Part shown: positions 1 through 10,675 of the stretch, one piece after another
Layout of the letters: the number at the start of each line of letters is the position of its first letter
Numbering within the stretch: the first letter of the stretch is position 1
Assembly (NCBI GenBank): GCA_001557505.1
Contig: LSAX01000003.1
Coordinates: 3,844,001-3,908,000, forward strand
Reading direction: 5' to 3'
Length of the DNA stretch: 64,000 bases
Origin: Reticulascus tulasneorum
Taxonomy: Eukaryota; Ascomycota; Sordariomycetes; Glomerellales; Reticulascaceae
Made by a program: the position numbers and the translations under genes
The notes under the pieces: model-generated
The model's input: only the letters and a program-made list of their open reading frames with translations
Told to the model about the DNA's origin: nothing
The model's database searches: none

Positions 1-960
1 TAAGAGAAATAATAAGAATTTTAAAAGGTTTAAAGATCCTTTAAGCTATTTAACGTTTTACTCTTATTATTATCTTTCTCTATTAAAGGTTTTATAATAT
101 TTAAAGTAGTTATCTTCTTTAGCTATTTATTAACTTTTAGAGAGAAATTATTATAAAGCTTTTTTTTATAACTTAATATCTTTAAAGTAATATATTAATT
201 TAATTAAAATCGTTAAGTCTTTATAGATTATAAATTAATTATTATTTTATAAATAATAAGATCTTTATAATCTTTTAAATATTTTATATCTATAATCTTA
301 TAATTAAGGTAATTAGGATATATATTTAATAATAACATAATTTAAGTTTATTTTAACAAAAAAGCTTAATAAAATTTTTATTCTAATTTCTTAAATCTAT
401 CTTTATATTAATAAAATATATTATTTTAGTTTATTTAGTATTTTATAATTATCTATATAACTTTTTAATATATAACGTACTTATTCTTTAAGTTTTCTTT
501 AAGAAACGTTTAAAACTTTACCTAAATAAATAAAATATCTTTATTACCGTTTAATTAGTTATAATTTTTCTACTTATTTATAATTAAGATATTAAGTTAG
601 AACATCGTAAAATAAACCTTCTTATTTTTACTAAGTTTTCTAATATATAAATATATTTATTAGTTAACTATATATAACTAATTTATTAATTTATTATACT
701 TATTTCTTTATAAGATAAAGATACTTAAGTCTAACTTACTTAACAACCTAATTAACGTTCTCTTATCTTATTCTTTTAATATAGTTAATATATTATTAAT
801 AAGAATATAATCTAAATATACTAATAGGTCTTTTAGCTTATATAAGATATTTATCGTTAATAACTTTATATATTCTTATTAAATATCTTCTTATTATTAT
901 TAGACCTTATATTAATATTAAAAATCGTCTTATTTTTTTTATAAAAGGTCGAAGAAATTA
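1..960. repeat. RIP-mutated AT-rich block
   Basis: The block is extremely AT-rich. CpA and TpG dinucleotides are almost absent over long stretches, while TpA is abundant and some CpG survives. This is the signature of repeat-induced point mutation, the fungal process that converts CpA to TpA in duplicated DNA. No open frame of useful length remains on either strand, so the original element, probably a transposon, cannot be named. It ends abruptly near 960, where base composition returns toward normal. Confidence 0.85.
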
Positions 961-1467
961 ATAAATAGTCCCTTCAAAAATAAATCAACCGCCATCACGA
1001 CACCTTACGTCTGACTACTTCCGCTAAGTCCGGTCATTATCCCTAACTTAGAGCTTTACGATTCTCTACAAATCATAACGATCTATTACGTCTTACTACG
1101 TATCTAAGCGTTAAAATTTAGCTATAAGAACCTCCTAATCGAGGACATCCTCACCTTTTAAGGGGATCGAACAGAGTTATGAGGTAATCAGGAAGATAGG
1201 CTTTAGTAGGAGCTCCTATAGCGTTCACAAGGTCGGGACCGGCGTCTATAGCCTCAATATAACTTCTATTCTTCTGCTCACGCTATTCGATGTCTCCTCT
1301 AAGTTCCCCCACAGCCTTAAGGCTGCTGTACAACAGTTCTATAAGACGTCACCGCAGGTGTGGCCAGCTGGTATCACTTGTACCACGAGCAGGGTGTCTT
1401 ACATCGTAAGCACTGTTTGGTTCATTTGCCTTCCTCGACGCTAACACATAGTAAGCCCATACACTAG
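961..1467. other. Degenerate transition zone next to the RIP block
   Basis: Base composition rises from AT-rich to normal across this stretch. Reading frames on the plus strand are broken by stops. A possible intron runs from GTAAGC at 1406 to an acceptor AG at 1450 or 1467. If real, the missing 5' exon of the BTB-like gene would lie upstream here. I could not identify a convincing start codon or N-terminus. Confidence 0.4.
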
Positions 1468-1468
1468 C

Positions 1469-2923
1469 ACACCTGTCGATGTGTACTTTAAGGACGCGAA
1501 AATTACTTCTAAGGTTCCTGAGAGTATTCTGCGTCAGAATTCGAACCTATTCTCTCGTTTTGACGCTTGGGAACATACTCTCCGCCTCAATGAACTCTCG
1601 GAAGATGTTGGCCATATTCTCGTCCATCACCTGTTTACGGGTGCCTATCAATGCCTCAAACCCAAAGGGTCGTCTGTCTATGAGAAGCTTGTCGCCGAAT
1701 TCACGACTAGCATCTGTGTTTATACTGCTTCTCGAGTGTATGAACTAGCAGCTCTAGCAGAACAAGCTCAAGATGAAATCGAAAGACTTGGTGCGAAATT
1801 GACACTGCCTAGGATTCTTGCCGTGGTAAAAGATGTGTATCCAAATCCAAGCACGGATGATACATGGTTCTGCGACTACCTGAAGTCTCGGCTGAAGGCG
1901 CTATTCACAGATCCCCTGGCAGTGAAAGAATTAGTGTTTCGTGAAGGCACTGATAAGAATGTGTCTGTTGCTGAGATCCTCCTCGAAAGCATGGCGGAAC
2001 TACGCTGCGAAGAATCCAGCTCCTCCGCGAAGAATCTTGAAAAGACTCTCGAACAGGCCAACCCGCTAGATTTTTCTTCACTAGTCATATCTCTTGAACC
2101 TGAAGACGCCGAGCCCGAGCCAGAGCCAAGGCTAGAGTTGGAAACGAAAGAAGACGATTTTTGGGCTTCCTTCCAACCGAAGAAGAAGAAGAAGAAGTCC
2201 AAACCTATTTACTGGCCAGAGCCAATGCCGGAGGCGGAGCCAATGCCAGAGCCAGAGCCAGAGCCAGAGACAATGCCGGAGCCAATGCCGGATCCAATGC
2301 CGGAGCCGGAGCCAAGGCCAAAGTTGGAAACGAAAGAAGACGATATTTGGGATTCCTTCCAACCGAAGAAGAAGAAGAAGAAGTCCAAACCTATTTACTG
2401 GCCAGAGCCAATGCCGGAGGCGGAGCCAGAGCCAATGTCGGAGCCAATGCCGGATCCAATGCCCGAGCCGGAGCCAATGCCCGAGCCGGAGCCAATGCCC
2501 GAGCCGGAGCCAAGGCCAGAGTTGGAAACGAAAGAAGACGATATTTGGGGTTGGGGCTCCTCCGACTCGAAGAAGAAGAAGAAGAAGTCCAAAGCGATTG
2601 AGTGCTCAGGACCAGAGCCAGAGCCAGAGTCATTTGTTGTGAAAGAAAAGCAAAAGAACAGACACCATCAGTTGTGTGAGCCGGAGTTAGAGACAGAGCT
2701 GGTGTCCGAGCAAAGTGAAGACATAGAGAACATCGTTGAGGATGGTTGGTCCCTATACCGATCCGAGGACAAGACAGGAGGGCAGGAAGGCAAACCGGTC
2801 GCTGATGACTCCGAGTGGGTCTGTGGGCGTCGGGTAGAGCATGTGCTTGGAGATGGATGGGAGGAATGCCGTAGCTGCCTTGACTTTGTGCGTGACTTGT
2901 CTCAAAAGCTCGGCCACAAGTAG
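1469..2923 (+). CDS. BTB/POZ-like fungal protein with charged repeats, 5' end missing or unresolved
   Basis: The open frame runs from just after a candidate acceptor at 1467 to a stop at 2923, about 484 residues, with no in-frame ATG before residue ~175. The first ~150 residues resemble fungal BTB/POZ proteins: a strand segment [10 protein letters not shown], then VPESILRQ, an FDAW stretch, [13 protein letters not shown] and a helical tail. That resemblance is from memory of the family and was not searched. The middle holds three charged modules, each with a tryptophan, a run of six lysines and a PEP/MPEP stretch. The C-terminus is Trp- and Asp-rich. Lysine runs could act as nuclear localisation signals (inference). 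The gene abuts RIP-mutated DNA, so it may be 5'-truncated. A real first exon upstream is the alternative. Confidence 0.55.
   Translation, partial: TPVDVYFKDAKITSKVPESILRQNSNLFSRFDAWEHTLRLNELSEDVGHILVHHLFTGAYQCLKPKGSSVYEKLVAEFTTSICVYTASRVYELAALAEQAQDEIERLGAKLTLPRILAVVKDVYPNPSTDDTWFCDYLKSRLKALFTDPLAVKELVFREGTDKNVSVAEILLESMAELRCEESSSSAKNLEKTLEQANPLDFSSLVISLEPEDAEPEPEPRLELETKEDDFWASFQPKKKKKKSKPIYWPEPMPEAEPMPEPEPEPETMPEPMPDPMPEPEPRPKLETKEDDIWDSFQPKKKKKKSKPIYWPEPMPEAEPEPMSEPMPDPMPEPEPMPEPEPMPEPEPRPELETKEDDIWGWGSSDSKKKKKKSKAIECSGPEPEPESFVVKEKQKNRHHQLCEPELETELVSEQSEDIENIVEDGWSLYRSEDKTGGQEGKPVADDSEWVCGRRVEHVLGDGWEECRSCLDFVRDLSQKLGHK
2138..2620 (+). repeat. Three coding repeat modules in the BTB-like gene
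   Basis: The core reading LETKEDD recurs at 2138, 2324 and 2522, spaced 186 and 198 bp, always in frame. Each copy is followed by a lysine run encoded by AAG repeats and, in the first two copies, by a [16 protein letters not shown] segment. Between them lies a variable number of PEP/MPEP units. The modules are close to identical in DNA, yet show no RIP damage. Confidence 0.85.
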
Positions 2924-5019
2924 GCGGACAGAGCTTTGTCTTGAAGGCAATCAACGATTGCTGGGATAGTCTGGAGGATGTACTGTATTCGGCAGCACTA
3001 GCATAATTCTTGTCAATCTCGTCAATCTCTACTAGTTTCGTAATGGCAGGTTGGTATGATACAAGTCGACACGAATTGTTGCGAGGCAGATGTTGTTACG
3101 CAGACTGTGCTCTCGGCGAGGAAATGAAGGAGAGGCATTCATCAGATGACCGGCCTATGGCTCGCTCAGGGGGCGTCGCCGCCTGCAGATGGATGTGCTG
3201 AATGACGACCAACAACCCCGTGAACATGTTATTCTTACACCTCGGATCTCCCAATCACGAACTGAAAGAGTTGGGGTGGGCATCGTTGCAAGGCTGGCGC
3301 AAGCAATGGTCCTCCTACACCAAGGGGCCTCGAAGCTTACTGGCCGAGACATTGTCCCTGGCAGGCGCGCGGCAAATGGACTACGAACGACCAAAAATAG
3401 GACAGTGAGTGTCTAAAAATAGTACTCTCGTTTCTTTCCGTCTTCTGGCTCCAGTTGCTAACTTGAGATATATAGTTTCCAGTTTTCAGTTTCCAGTTCC
3501 CAGTTTCCAGTTCCTAGTTCTCGTTTCTAGTTTTCTGGACTACGTGACTTAACTAGTATCCTATCTAGGTATGCTTGGCAGTCCTGTCCAAGATGCTTCC
3601 TATAAATAAATGCCATTGCTACCCAGAAGTTCTTCACCAAAAATATCAAATCACGCCGCTTCACTGCCAAGTCCCATAGATCTACATCGTGCAATGAATT
3701 TCAATCAAGAAGCTAGTAACTCTGCCCCCGGCTTCCCAACCTGTTCAAACTGGACCGAAGGATCTGCCGATGAAATGGACTGGACGAGCGATGCACCCGC
3801 CGAGTCCTGCGATGACGCTCAAGCTGGAGGAACTGCATCTATCTCGCTCGTGCCACGCCACCAAAATACATTGGTGCAGTTGCCGTTGGTCTTTGCACTA
3901 CATCTTGATAATAGCACCACACGCTGTTATGTTGGCTACATGCCGATTACTCCCCATCAGCCAGCACTATTAGTTACGATTTCTATGGCTACCTACGGTT
4001 AGAGACGAAAACGAATTTAGTAATGTTATCACAGTCACTGACATAATACAGTGTGCATGCAAGGATTTGACCGGAGGAGTTTGACCAGAAGGTGAAGGTG
4101 AAGGCTGTTGGTCACGTCGAGGAGGTGGCACACATCAGAAGGGGGGTTATTTTTAGTAGCCACATCATTAGAAGGCGCGCACATCGACGAGTGAATAAGC
4201 GCCGGCTCCAAGAGCAGCGTCTACAAAGGATGGTACCGATGCACCGAGTTCCGTTAGAAGGTGAACGGTTAAAGTAGCTATTGAGCTTGAGGCCATGGTA
4301 CGCAGTCACTATCCCTATGTTTGGGACAGAAGTAGTTTGAATAAAGGCGTTCTCTATCTCATCCTTGGCCCACATTCAGATGATAATTAATGCACGGACC
4401 CCAGCAGGCCCCTTGCGTCCTATCCGATGAGTTCCAGTGGGGTGGATGGCCTCCCTGCCACTGCATGAAGTGGCGGCCAGGACATTGTGAAAAAGGCGCA
4501 ATCTTCCCCTTGCACTACTGTGGGGTTTCGTGGGGTGCCTGCTTGGGAGGCGTGCGGGTTGGGATGGGGGAAGAAGCGGGATATCTTGTCCACGTAGGAA
4601 CTTCGTACTGGAATAGAAACGAAGACATCTCTATCTGACCGATTCAGCTAACTGACCTGGTGCCATCTAGTCCAGGTGTTCAGTTATCCGCACCTACCGA
4701 AATTGGCCCCCACGCCAATTGTGGACTGCCCCCCCTTGCCCTCCATAATCCCAACCTCAGCTGCTTGTTACCGCTGTCATGCCTTTGACAAGAAGAACCA
4801 TCCCCCAGTATCAGAGCCGTGGCCTAATGCTTAAAGGCTTGCATGTTTTCGATGGGTTGGGTGCCACGTGTGTCCTTGGAATTCCTTAGACGTCGATGGT
4901 ATAGTCTGCCACCCCTATGATTGCTCATGACAATAGCTTTCGGTGCCGCTGAACTGCTGCAACGTTCTCGAATACCACTGATGAAATGCCAAGTATTCGT
5001 GAAACAAAGCAAACTGGCA
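2924..5019. other. Intergenic, no convincing gene
   Basis: Only short overlapping frames are present. At about 3475-3540 there is a degenerate 7-8 bp tandem repeat of the type cagtttc/cagttcc. A 130-codon plus-strand frame at 3610-4002 has no recognisable domain and no clear intron or promoter support. Confidence 0.5.
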
Positions 5020-5819
5020 TTATGACTTGCGAGCCCGCTTGGCGACGGGCTTTCGACCTCCGCGTGGACGCCGAGAAGGAACTATTTCGTCGTCAAACTC
5101 TTCTTCGTCAAACTCTTCGTCGGTGTCGAACTTTCGAGCCTTGTCATTAGTTGTGACGGTTTCTGCGGAGAGGCAAAATCAGTAAAAGTACGAATACTCT
5201 CTAGCAGGGAAGTCTTGCTCTTTTGATGCAATCGGCTGGGATGGCAAGAGCCTTCCCTTCATTTGTTGACAAGACATCTGATACGGACGTGGAATTCTAG
5301 CAGGGACAGCAGTAGCAGCTTCTCGCTTACCTTCGAAATCTGGCTGGCGAATGCTTGGAGGAAAACTAGGGATTGTCGACTGACTCTTTTCCAACGTGAC
5401 AGCAGGTGCCTCCTGCGGCCTCCGCACTAGCTTGACCTCGACATCGAGAGGTGCGCCGTGTCGATTTTGGCCAAAGGCCTCGACCGCAACTTGTTGGCAG
5501 TTATATTAGCACACTTATTCTATCTGCAGATTGAGAACAAAAAGTCTACATACCTTGAGTAATGTACTCGGCGACATTAATATTTGTCAGGCCGTATTCG
5601 AGCAAGCGGTTGCCCATAACCTCGATAGTATCCTACAGTAACGGGTTCAGTTTACTGCGTGACAAGGAGCTCCGGATCCGAGCAACAATAGCACCGTACC
5701 TTCATCAGGGTCTTGGTGTGGTCGGCGGCGATCTCATTTGCCTTGTTCATAGCACCCTGGAAGGTATCTGAGATGAGCTTTCGCTCTTCGGGGATCTGAT
5801 TTCTCGACGTATGATCCAT
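5020..5819 (-). CDS. Small conserved-looking protein of about 166 aa, four exons, unknown function
   Basis: Assembled from splice signals: exons 5819-5700, 5632-5554, 5489-5331 and 5162-5020 (minus strand), giving an uninterrupted 166-residue frame. Introns are 67, 64 and 168 nt; the second has a GCTAAT branch site and the third a CTGAT branch with CCGCAG acceptor. The first ~95 residues look helical. The middle is Pro/Ser-rich. The C-terminus is an acidic stretch (DTDEEFDEEEFDDE) followed by a basic tail rich in Arg, Lys and Gly, ending RARKS. An acidic then basic tail is common in nuclear or chromatin-associated proteins, but no known domain was recognised. Every exon is short, so scans for long single frames would miss it. 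Confidence 0.6.
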
Positions 5820-7114
5820 GAGGCGGGTAGTTCAGTGAGTATCAGGTTTCGGCTGTGGATATGTGGCTTTGAAGATGAGTGACGTGGAGAGTGGCGAAAA
5901 GAAGAGAAGTATTTTAATAATGAATGTAAAAATGAGGGCAAGCTATGAGATGAATTCTTGTTGAAATTCATGAGGAATTGCAAGCAAAGGCGGAAACAGA
6001 AAGGCGGAAACAGAAAGGCGGTTACATTCAGGGTGGCCTCAAGTTTTTTTCAGGACTACACGAATAAGTACCAAAGTACGAGGAAGTTGTACGTGTCTTG
6101 TCAGTCCAGCTGTCATATCAATCCTAGGGTCATTGGCTGAAACTATTGGTGTCAAAACACAGGGGCCACAGCATAGCAGACAAATATTGGATGGTGCAAG
6201 ACCATTTGCTGGGAGTTTGGGATGACTGCAGATGGGAGTCGGTTTAGATAGCCAAGAATAGCTCGAGTCGTCGTGGACGAGAACCTTAGTCTACGATTTC
6301 AATTATTTTAAGAAGCTACACAGTCATGGATAGGTAAAGGTGATAGGGTATCCTCCATAGGTGCATAGATATATTACGTTGGTGCCACGCTTGTTGTGCT
6401 TGAGAATGGTACGTTGGTGGGTATTGAAGTCATTTCCATTCCTGTTCGGGCATGGGCCATGAGTAGTAAGGGTATAGTTGAACGGAAGGTGTTGGTAATG
6501 CGATTTGGTTCCCCAAGGTAATAGGGAATTGGATTGGAAGTGCTGAGATACATAGACAATTGGCCCCATACGTATGGTTTGGGGTTGATTCTAATCCGTA
6601 GGCCGCCACAGATGCGCCGACTGTTGTAAGGTAGGCACATAAGGGCCACGACATATCAAGAATTGCTACAGTTTCTACGTCTTCAAGGCCTGGACGATCT
6701 TGCACCTTTGCTGAATTGTGCCATTTATATTAGCAGACTCTGTTAACGCCGTCAACGGCAATCATGGTCCCGATGCCCCTGAATCCAAAGCCCCAAACCA
6801 CAGGAGCAACCGCTGTAGTACCCGCGTTTCATTATCACCCATCATCCTGTCATTGGTTTGGCGGACTCTGTCCTCTACCGCTTGCTTCCTATCCTGACCA
6901 TCGCGATGGGCCTCGGTATTTCGGACATGCCCGGGAAGAGTTCCTCGAAAGATGAACGGACCGAGTGATGATGTCGTGTGCCCCTCGTGTGCTGGGTCAC
7001 TCAACCGATACATCGGGCCGGCATGATGGCTGGCTATCGCTGTGTTGACCGGATATCGAAACATTGTGATTCCATCCAACGCTCCGCCTTGACCTGACGT
7101 ACTTCCTATGACTC
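5820..7114. other. Intergenic, no convincing gene
   Basis: Several overlapping minus-strand frames of 80-105 codons lie at 6324-7079, but none has a recognisable domain or a consistent exon structure. They may be fragments of the same decayed locus as 7115-7740. Confidence 0.4.
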
Positions 7115-7740
7115 TCAGAGATGTCTCCGCCGGGCCTTTTTCATGTCCCCTAGTTCCATCTCAGCAATATGTAACGAGAGCCGTGCGATGCCTTCAGCCC
7201 TGCAGCCGAAAGGGAGAGCTCCAGCAAACGAGCATGTCAGCAGAAGAAAAGGAACCGCTAGCTGTGGAAGACGACATAGGAAGTCCAGGATATCGAGCAC
7301 CAAGAACCACATCACTTGTAGCAATGAGGAAGCGACCGGCAATGGCACCTCGGCCACGAAGCTGCTGCTGTCTTTGCTGACTATGTTCTGGCGGTTGCGC
7401 ACATGGTGCATATTCACGTCATCTTGAATGCGAAGCTCCTCGTCGTAGAACACCCTCTCCAACTCCGGGATCGATGGAATCTGTTCCTGCCTATTGTTTC
7501 ATTAGCATCCGATAATAGACGAAAAAAATACTTTGCAGACTAGCCTCATAGCGAACGGAGTCTCGGTCACGAAGAGTATACCAAGTGTGCCAGATGAAAA
7601 GTGATTGATGCTGGTAGTAAGGGGGGTTCTCTGGCAGCAGCCAAGACAGACAGCGAAATGCGAATAAGAGCAGGTATGATTGATGGTGATGTAGATGTTC
7701 AGTTCCAGCAGGTAATTTTCTGGTAGCGAGCTGTTCAATA
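7115..7740 (-). pseudogene. Possible decayed minus-strand gene, family not recognised
   Basis: Two coding-like segments lie in different frames. About 7735-7500 reads with YYQHQSLFIWHTWYTLRDRD and ends at a stop. 7475-7115 reads QEQIPSIPELERVFYDEEL, with hydrophobic stretches (VMWFLVLDILDFL and LAVPFLLLTCSFAGALPF) that could be membrane segments. A short stretch with a GCTAATG branch-like site lies at the junction, but I found no splice solution that keeps the frame. The best reading is a frameshifted relic. A real gene with an unusual intron remains possible. Confidence 0.3.
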
Positions 7741-8559
7741 AACCCGGTGCTTCAAGAACAAAGGAAACTGTTGCACTTGAATGCCCAAGGTTTTCGGAAT
7801 TGGCGGATGAAAGCAGCGGCCAAACTCACCAAAGTCACACAAGACACCTGGAACACAAATCCACAAGATCACCACAGCCGACCATTTCAGGCCAGCTGAC
7901 AGTCATATATACTCCTCCTCTGCACAGCATGACAAAGGGCAGCGGCCAATTTCGAGCAAACATTCGAGCTCCACTAGGCGCCCTAGGCGGGAGCCTGGGG
8001 TGCGACACCGTCTGTGACAGAGTTCATATGTCCTGTGGGATTTGGAGAGGCACAAAGAAGGGGACCCAGTGTTTGCATGATGCGAAACTTTTCGCGAATG
8101 CAGGGTGTCAGCGCAGCGCGCGGCTTCGCGGCATGGGCCGTGAGATGTGGGTGTCCTGCGTGACCCTGCAGGAGGATTCGAGCATGGCGAAGACGGCTAC
8201 TATGGGAAATTTGATCTTTCCAAACCCGCGGATTCTGTGATGATGTTGGTGATGTTGGTCGATGTTGGTGCTGACGCTGGAGAAGAGTTGATGAGTGGTG
8301 CAATTACTGGTTGCCCACGTCCGTCATGAAGCGCTGGCGGCCGTCCAGATCTGGCCAACAAACCTGGTGGGCCCATCGACATGTCAGTACAAAGTGTCCA
8401 GTCACAGGCCCATGATCACCTGCCCCTCCCCCCAATGCTGGCCATGGCCACTTCGCGCCGCTTATTTGACTGGTCGCCTGTAGCAGGCAAATTTCTTTGG
8501 AAAGTACCTAGGTACGAGAAACACAATGTGATAAGTTGGCGAATATTCTAGTAATTTAG

Positions 8560-8745
8560 TACATATTCATTTAGATTTCTTATATAAGGGTAGCTACTTA
8601 AAAAATACTAAAGTATTCACTCCATATTCACTAGAATACTCGCTCTAATATATCCCTAAGTATTACTTGAATATCCTAAATATTCACTGCATATTCACTA
8701 TATTATTGACTCTGATATTCCCGTGCGTAGCTACCTGAATAATGA
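8560..8745 (-). repeat. Diverged copy of the 45-bp AT-rich repeat, reverse orientation
   Basis: Read on the minus strand, this stretch repeats the motif order of the tandem array at 12.3 kb: ATATTCAGGT or ATATTCAAGT, a TATTC-rich middle, then an AATATxAGAGT or ATATTAGAGC end. Divergence is high but the order of motifs is kept. Confidence 0.5.
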
Positions 8746-9984
8746 TGATTTTGGCGGTGCGGGACGCCGCGATATGCTATGTGACAGGTCCAAGTTGCCA
8801 GTCCTCTTTCGTCTTCCCATTCTCTCCTCCATATCACTGCCTATCTGCCGCCAGCTTTTCACGTTTCAATCCTCTCTTATATACGCCCTCATTTATGGCC
8901 ACATTCCCTTAGAGGCAGCATATACTTTAAGATAGACAGACGCTTGAGATGAAGTAACTAGTAAGCTGATAATCAAGAAAGGAGGAAACTAGGATCTATG
9001 TTCCTAGTTATATAACTACAGTTGATCGTCTGGTGACTATGTAGTGAGAAAGGGGATAATAATTAGGTATGCAGGCGAACGTGGATATAATACCTTTTAT
9101 CATTTCTTTTTTCCTGCTTATTCTATTGATTTTCTTTTTTCCTTACACCTTCACTATCAACCCGCATCCCCATTCCACATTTCAAGTTAGCCACCTTCTA
9201 TTAGCAGCTATTACATCCATCTAGAATTATTGCTTTATAGCCCATCTCAAACTGATAGTCCGACATCTTACATATATTGCTCGCAGCCTTCTGAAACCTA
9301 TCTCACCTGCTGCTCAGGTAGGTGGCAGACAATCACTGCTAATCATGGCAGACAGGGGCATCGCGTCTTAAATGGACGCGAACGTGAGGTTGGAAAGGGT
9401 GCTCATTGTTGCGGAGAGACTTAAACGTGGCCATACAATATATGGACCAGACGACGACCCTCAATGTTGAAGTCTGTCAGCAGGTTGTCGCAAGTGCAGA
9501 TTTGTGAGCAAGTCGACAGGATTGCTTCCCTGCATGATCATATAGACCTTTTCGCAACCCTCACTACGTCGCTCCATCTGGTGAATCGATGTTCTAGACA
9601 ATAACTTGGCTGCAAGATTGACGACGATAACGTGCATACGGAAATCCGCCGGAAATCGAAGAATTCCGGAAAACCCACAGCAATCATGACACTGACACAG
9701 ATCGCTAGACACTTGCAAAAACAAAACAGGATGTATCTATTAGGTAATACGCATTGGGCGATCTACGCACACACTTCACACCACTCTAAGCGATGGCGAG
9801 ATCGGGCGGGTTGTGTTTGCGCTTTCAGGTCATTTAGGGTTAGCAGAAGATCGATAAGTTCCTGATGACTGCAGGTCTCCTACTATAAGCATATCTCCTA
9901 GGTTCACATGCATGGACATCTGTAGATCTGTAACTATACCTATCTAGCAAGTGGATTGTACGTAATAGTGCCACCTTGTCATTT

Positions 9985-10090
9985 GGATATTCAGGTAACT
10001 ATTCACAGCAATAGTGCAATAAATATCTTGTAAAACATCAAGATATTTATATAGCTATTGATAGAATATTAAAGTGAATATAAAAGTAGA
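9985..10090 (+). repeat. Diverged forward copy of the 45-bp AT-rich repeat
   Basis: The stretch begins GGATATTCAGGTAACTATTC and ends GAATATTAAAGTGAATAT, matching both ends of the 12.3 kb repeat unit. It contains a 10-bp-arm inverted repeat in the middle. Confidence 0.5.
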
Positions 10091-10526
10091 TATGTAACAA
10101 TGATTAGAACATTCGATGACTTCTTACACTATCTTTCACATACTTTCACATACTTTCCAAAGGAAAGTTGCTTACAACTGGCGAAAAATGTTAATCGGTA
10201 TCCGCCACGTTTTCGTCCCACCAGTATGCACAGAGTGCCTAGGATGCAAATGCGATAATTATCGAAGAGGAAAATAGGACTACCTACGTAAGAATACTCC
10301 TTCTTTTGAACCCTGGCCTGCTCGTTAGTTAAGAAACAAATATGAAGAGCCGGCGAACGTTTAATTCACAGCACTGATTTCCGGTGATCGATGTCTTCTA
10401 AAGCTTTGATCCACGGGGTGCATGCGCCACGTGACCTGCCAAGTGAACTAAAGTGGCTAGATCTTACTGGGTATCGTTTTACCCACATAAATAAAAATAA
10501 CAGTCAAATCGATATCCTTGATGCAA

Positions 10527-10655
10527 AGCAACTTGGCGCAGCGGAAGCGCGCCGGGCTCATAACCCGGAGGGTAAGCTACTTACCCATTCCCTCGTAATT
10601 CACAAGTTCTCTTTGCTGACTAATCCAGTCCCCGGATCGAAACCGGGAGTTGCTA
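10527..10655 (+). tRNA. Initiator tRNA-Met (CAT) with a 57-nt insert in the variable loop
   Basis: The acceptor stem is AGCAACT (10527-10533) with AGTTGCT (10648-10654), followed by A73. The anticodon stem is CCGGG/CCCGG with loop CTCATAA and anticodon CAT at 10559-10561. The T stem is CCCGG/CCGGG with loop ATCGAAA (10636-10642). Initiator hallmarks of eukaryotes are present: an A1:T72 pair, three G:C pairs closing the anticodon stem, and A54 and A60 in the T loop. The variable loop AGGTC is interrupted after AGG by 57 nt (10572-10628). With the insert removed, all arms fold as a normal ~72-nt initiator tRNA. A T7 run follows at 10669. The insert is not at the usual intron site next to the anticodon (37/38). 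It could be an intron, an expanded variable arm or a disrupted gene. Confidence 0.85.
10572..10628 (+). other. Spliceosomal-intron-like insert inside the tRNA variable loop
   Basis: The 57-nt insert starts GTAAGC, carries GCTGACTAAT near its 3' end and finishes CCAG. These match the donor, branch and acceptor signals of protein-gene introns in this window, as does the length. Its 5' part, with the flanking G residues at 10570-10571, also forms a perfect hairpin GGGTAAG-CTA-CTTACCC (10570-10586), so an extended variable arm is the structural alternative. It is not a standard tRNA-endonuclease intron by position. Confidence 0.65.
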
Positions 10656-10668
10656 AAAGACAACTAAA

Positions 10669-10675
10669 TTTTTTT
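10669..10675 (+). terminator. RNA polymerase III terminator (T7)
   Basis: A run of seven T residues begins 14 nt after the tRNA 3' end, as expected for a Pol III transcript. It supports the view that this locus is, or was, a Pol III gene. Confidence 0.7.

Larger units (their letters stand above)
7741..10526. other. Gene-poor stretch with dispersed AT-rich repeat copies
   Basis: No supported gene is seen. Two diverged copies of the 45-bp repeat found in tandem at 12271-12495 lie here: a reverse-orientation copy at about 8560-8745 and a forward copy at about 9985-10090. The latter includes a stem of 10-bp arms, AAATATCTTG and CAAGATATTT, separated by 8 nt. Short frames at 9461-9724 (minus) and 9632-9865 (plus) show no reliable domain. 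Confidence 0.5.

Noticed and set aside
1..960. Centromere or mitochondrial insertion as explanation for AT-richness
   Set aside because: The specific loss of CpA/TpG with retained CpG fits RIP better, and no mitochondrial gene fragments are visible.
3610..4002. 130-codon plus-strand frame
   Set aside because: No recognisable domain, no intron signals and no supporting context. Kept only as a note in the intergenic entry.
9461..9724. Minus-strand frame with a CQCHDC cluster, possibly a GFA-type zinc protein
   Set aside because: Only one Cys cluster is present and the rest of the fold is missing. The similarity is too short to support.
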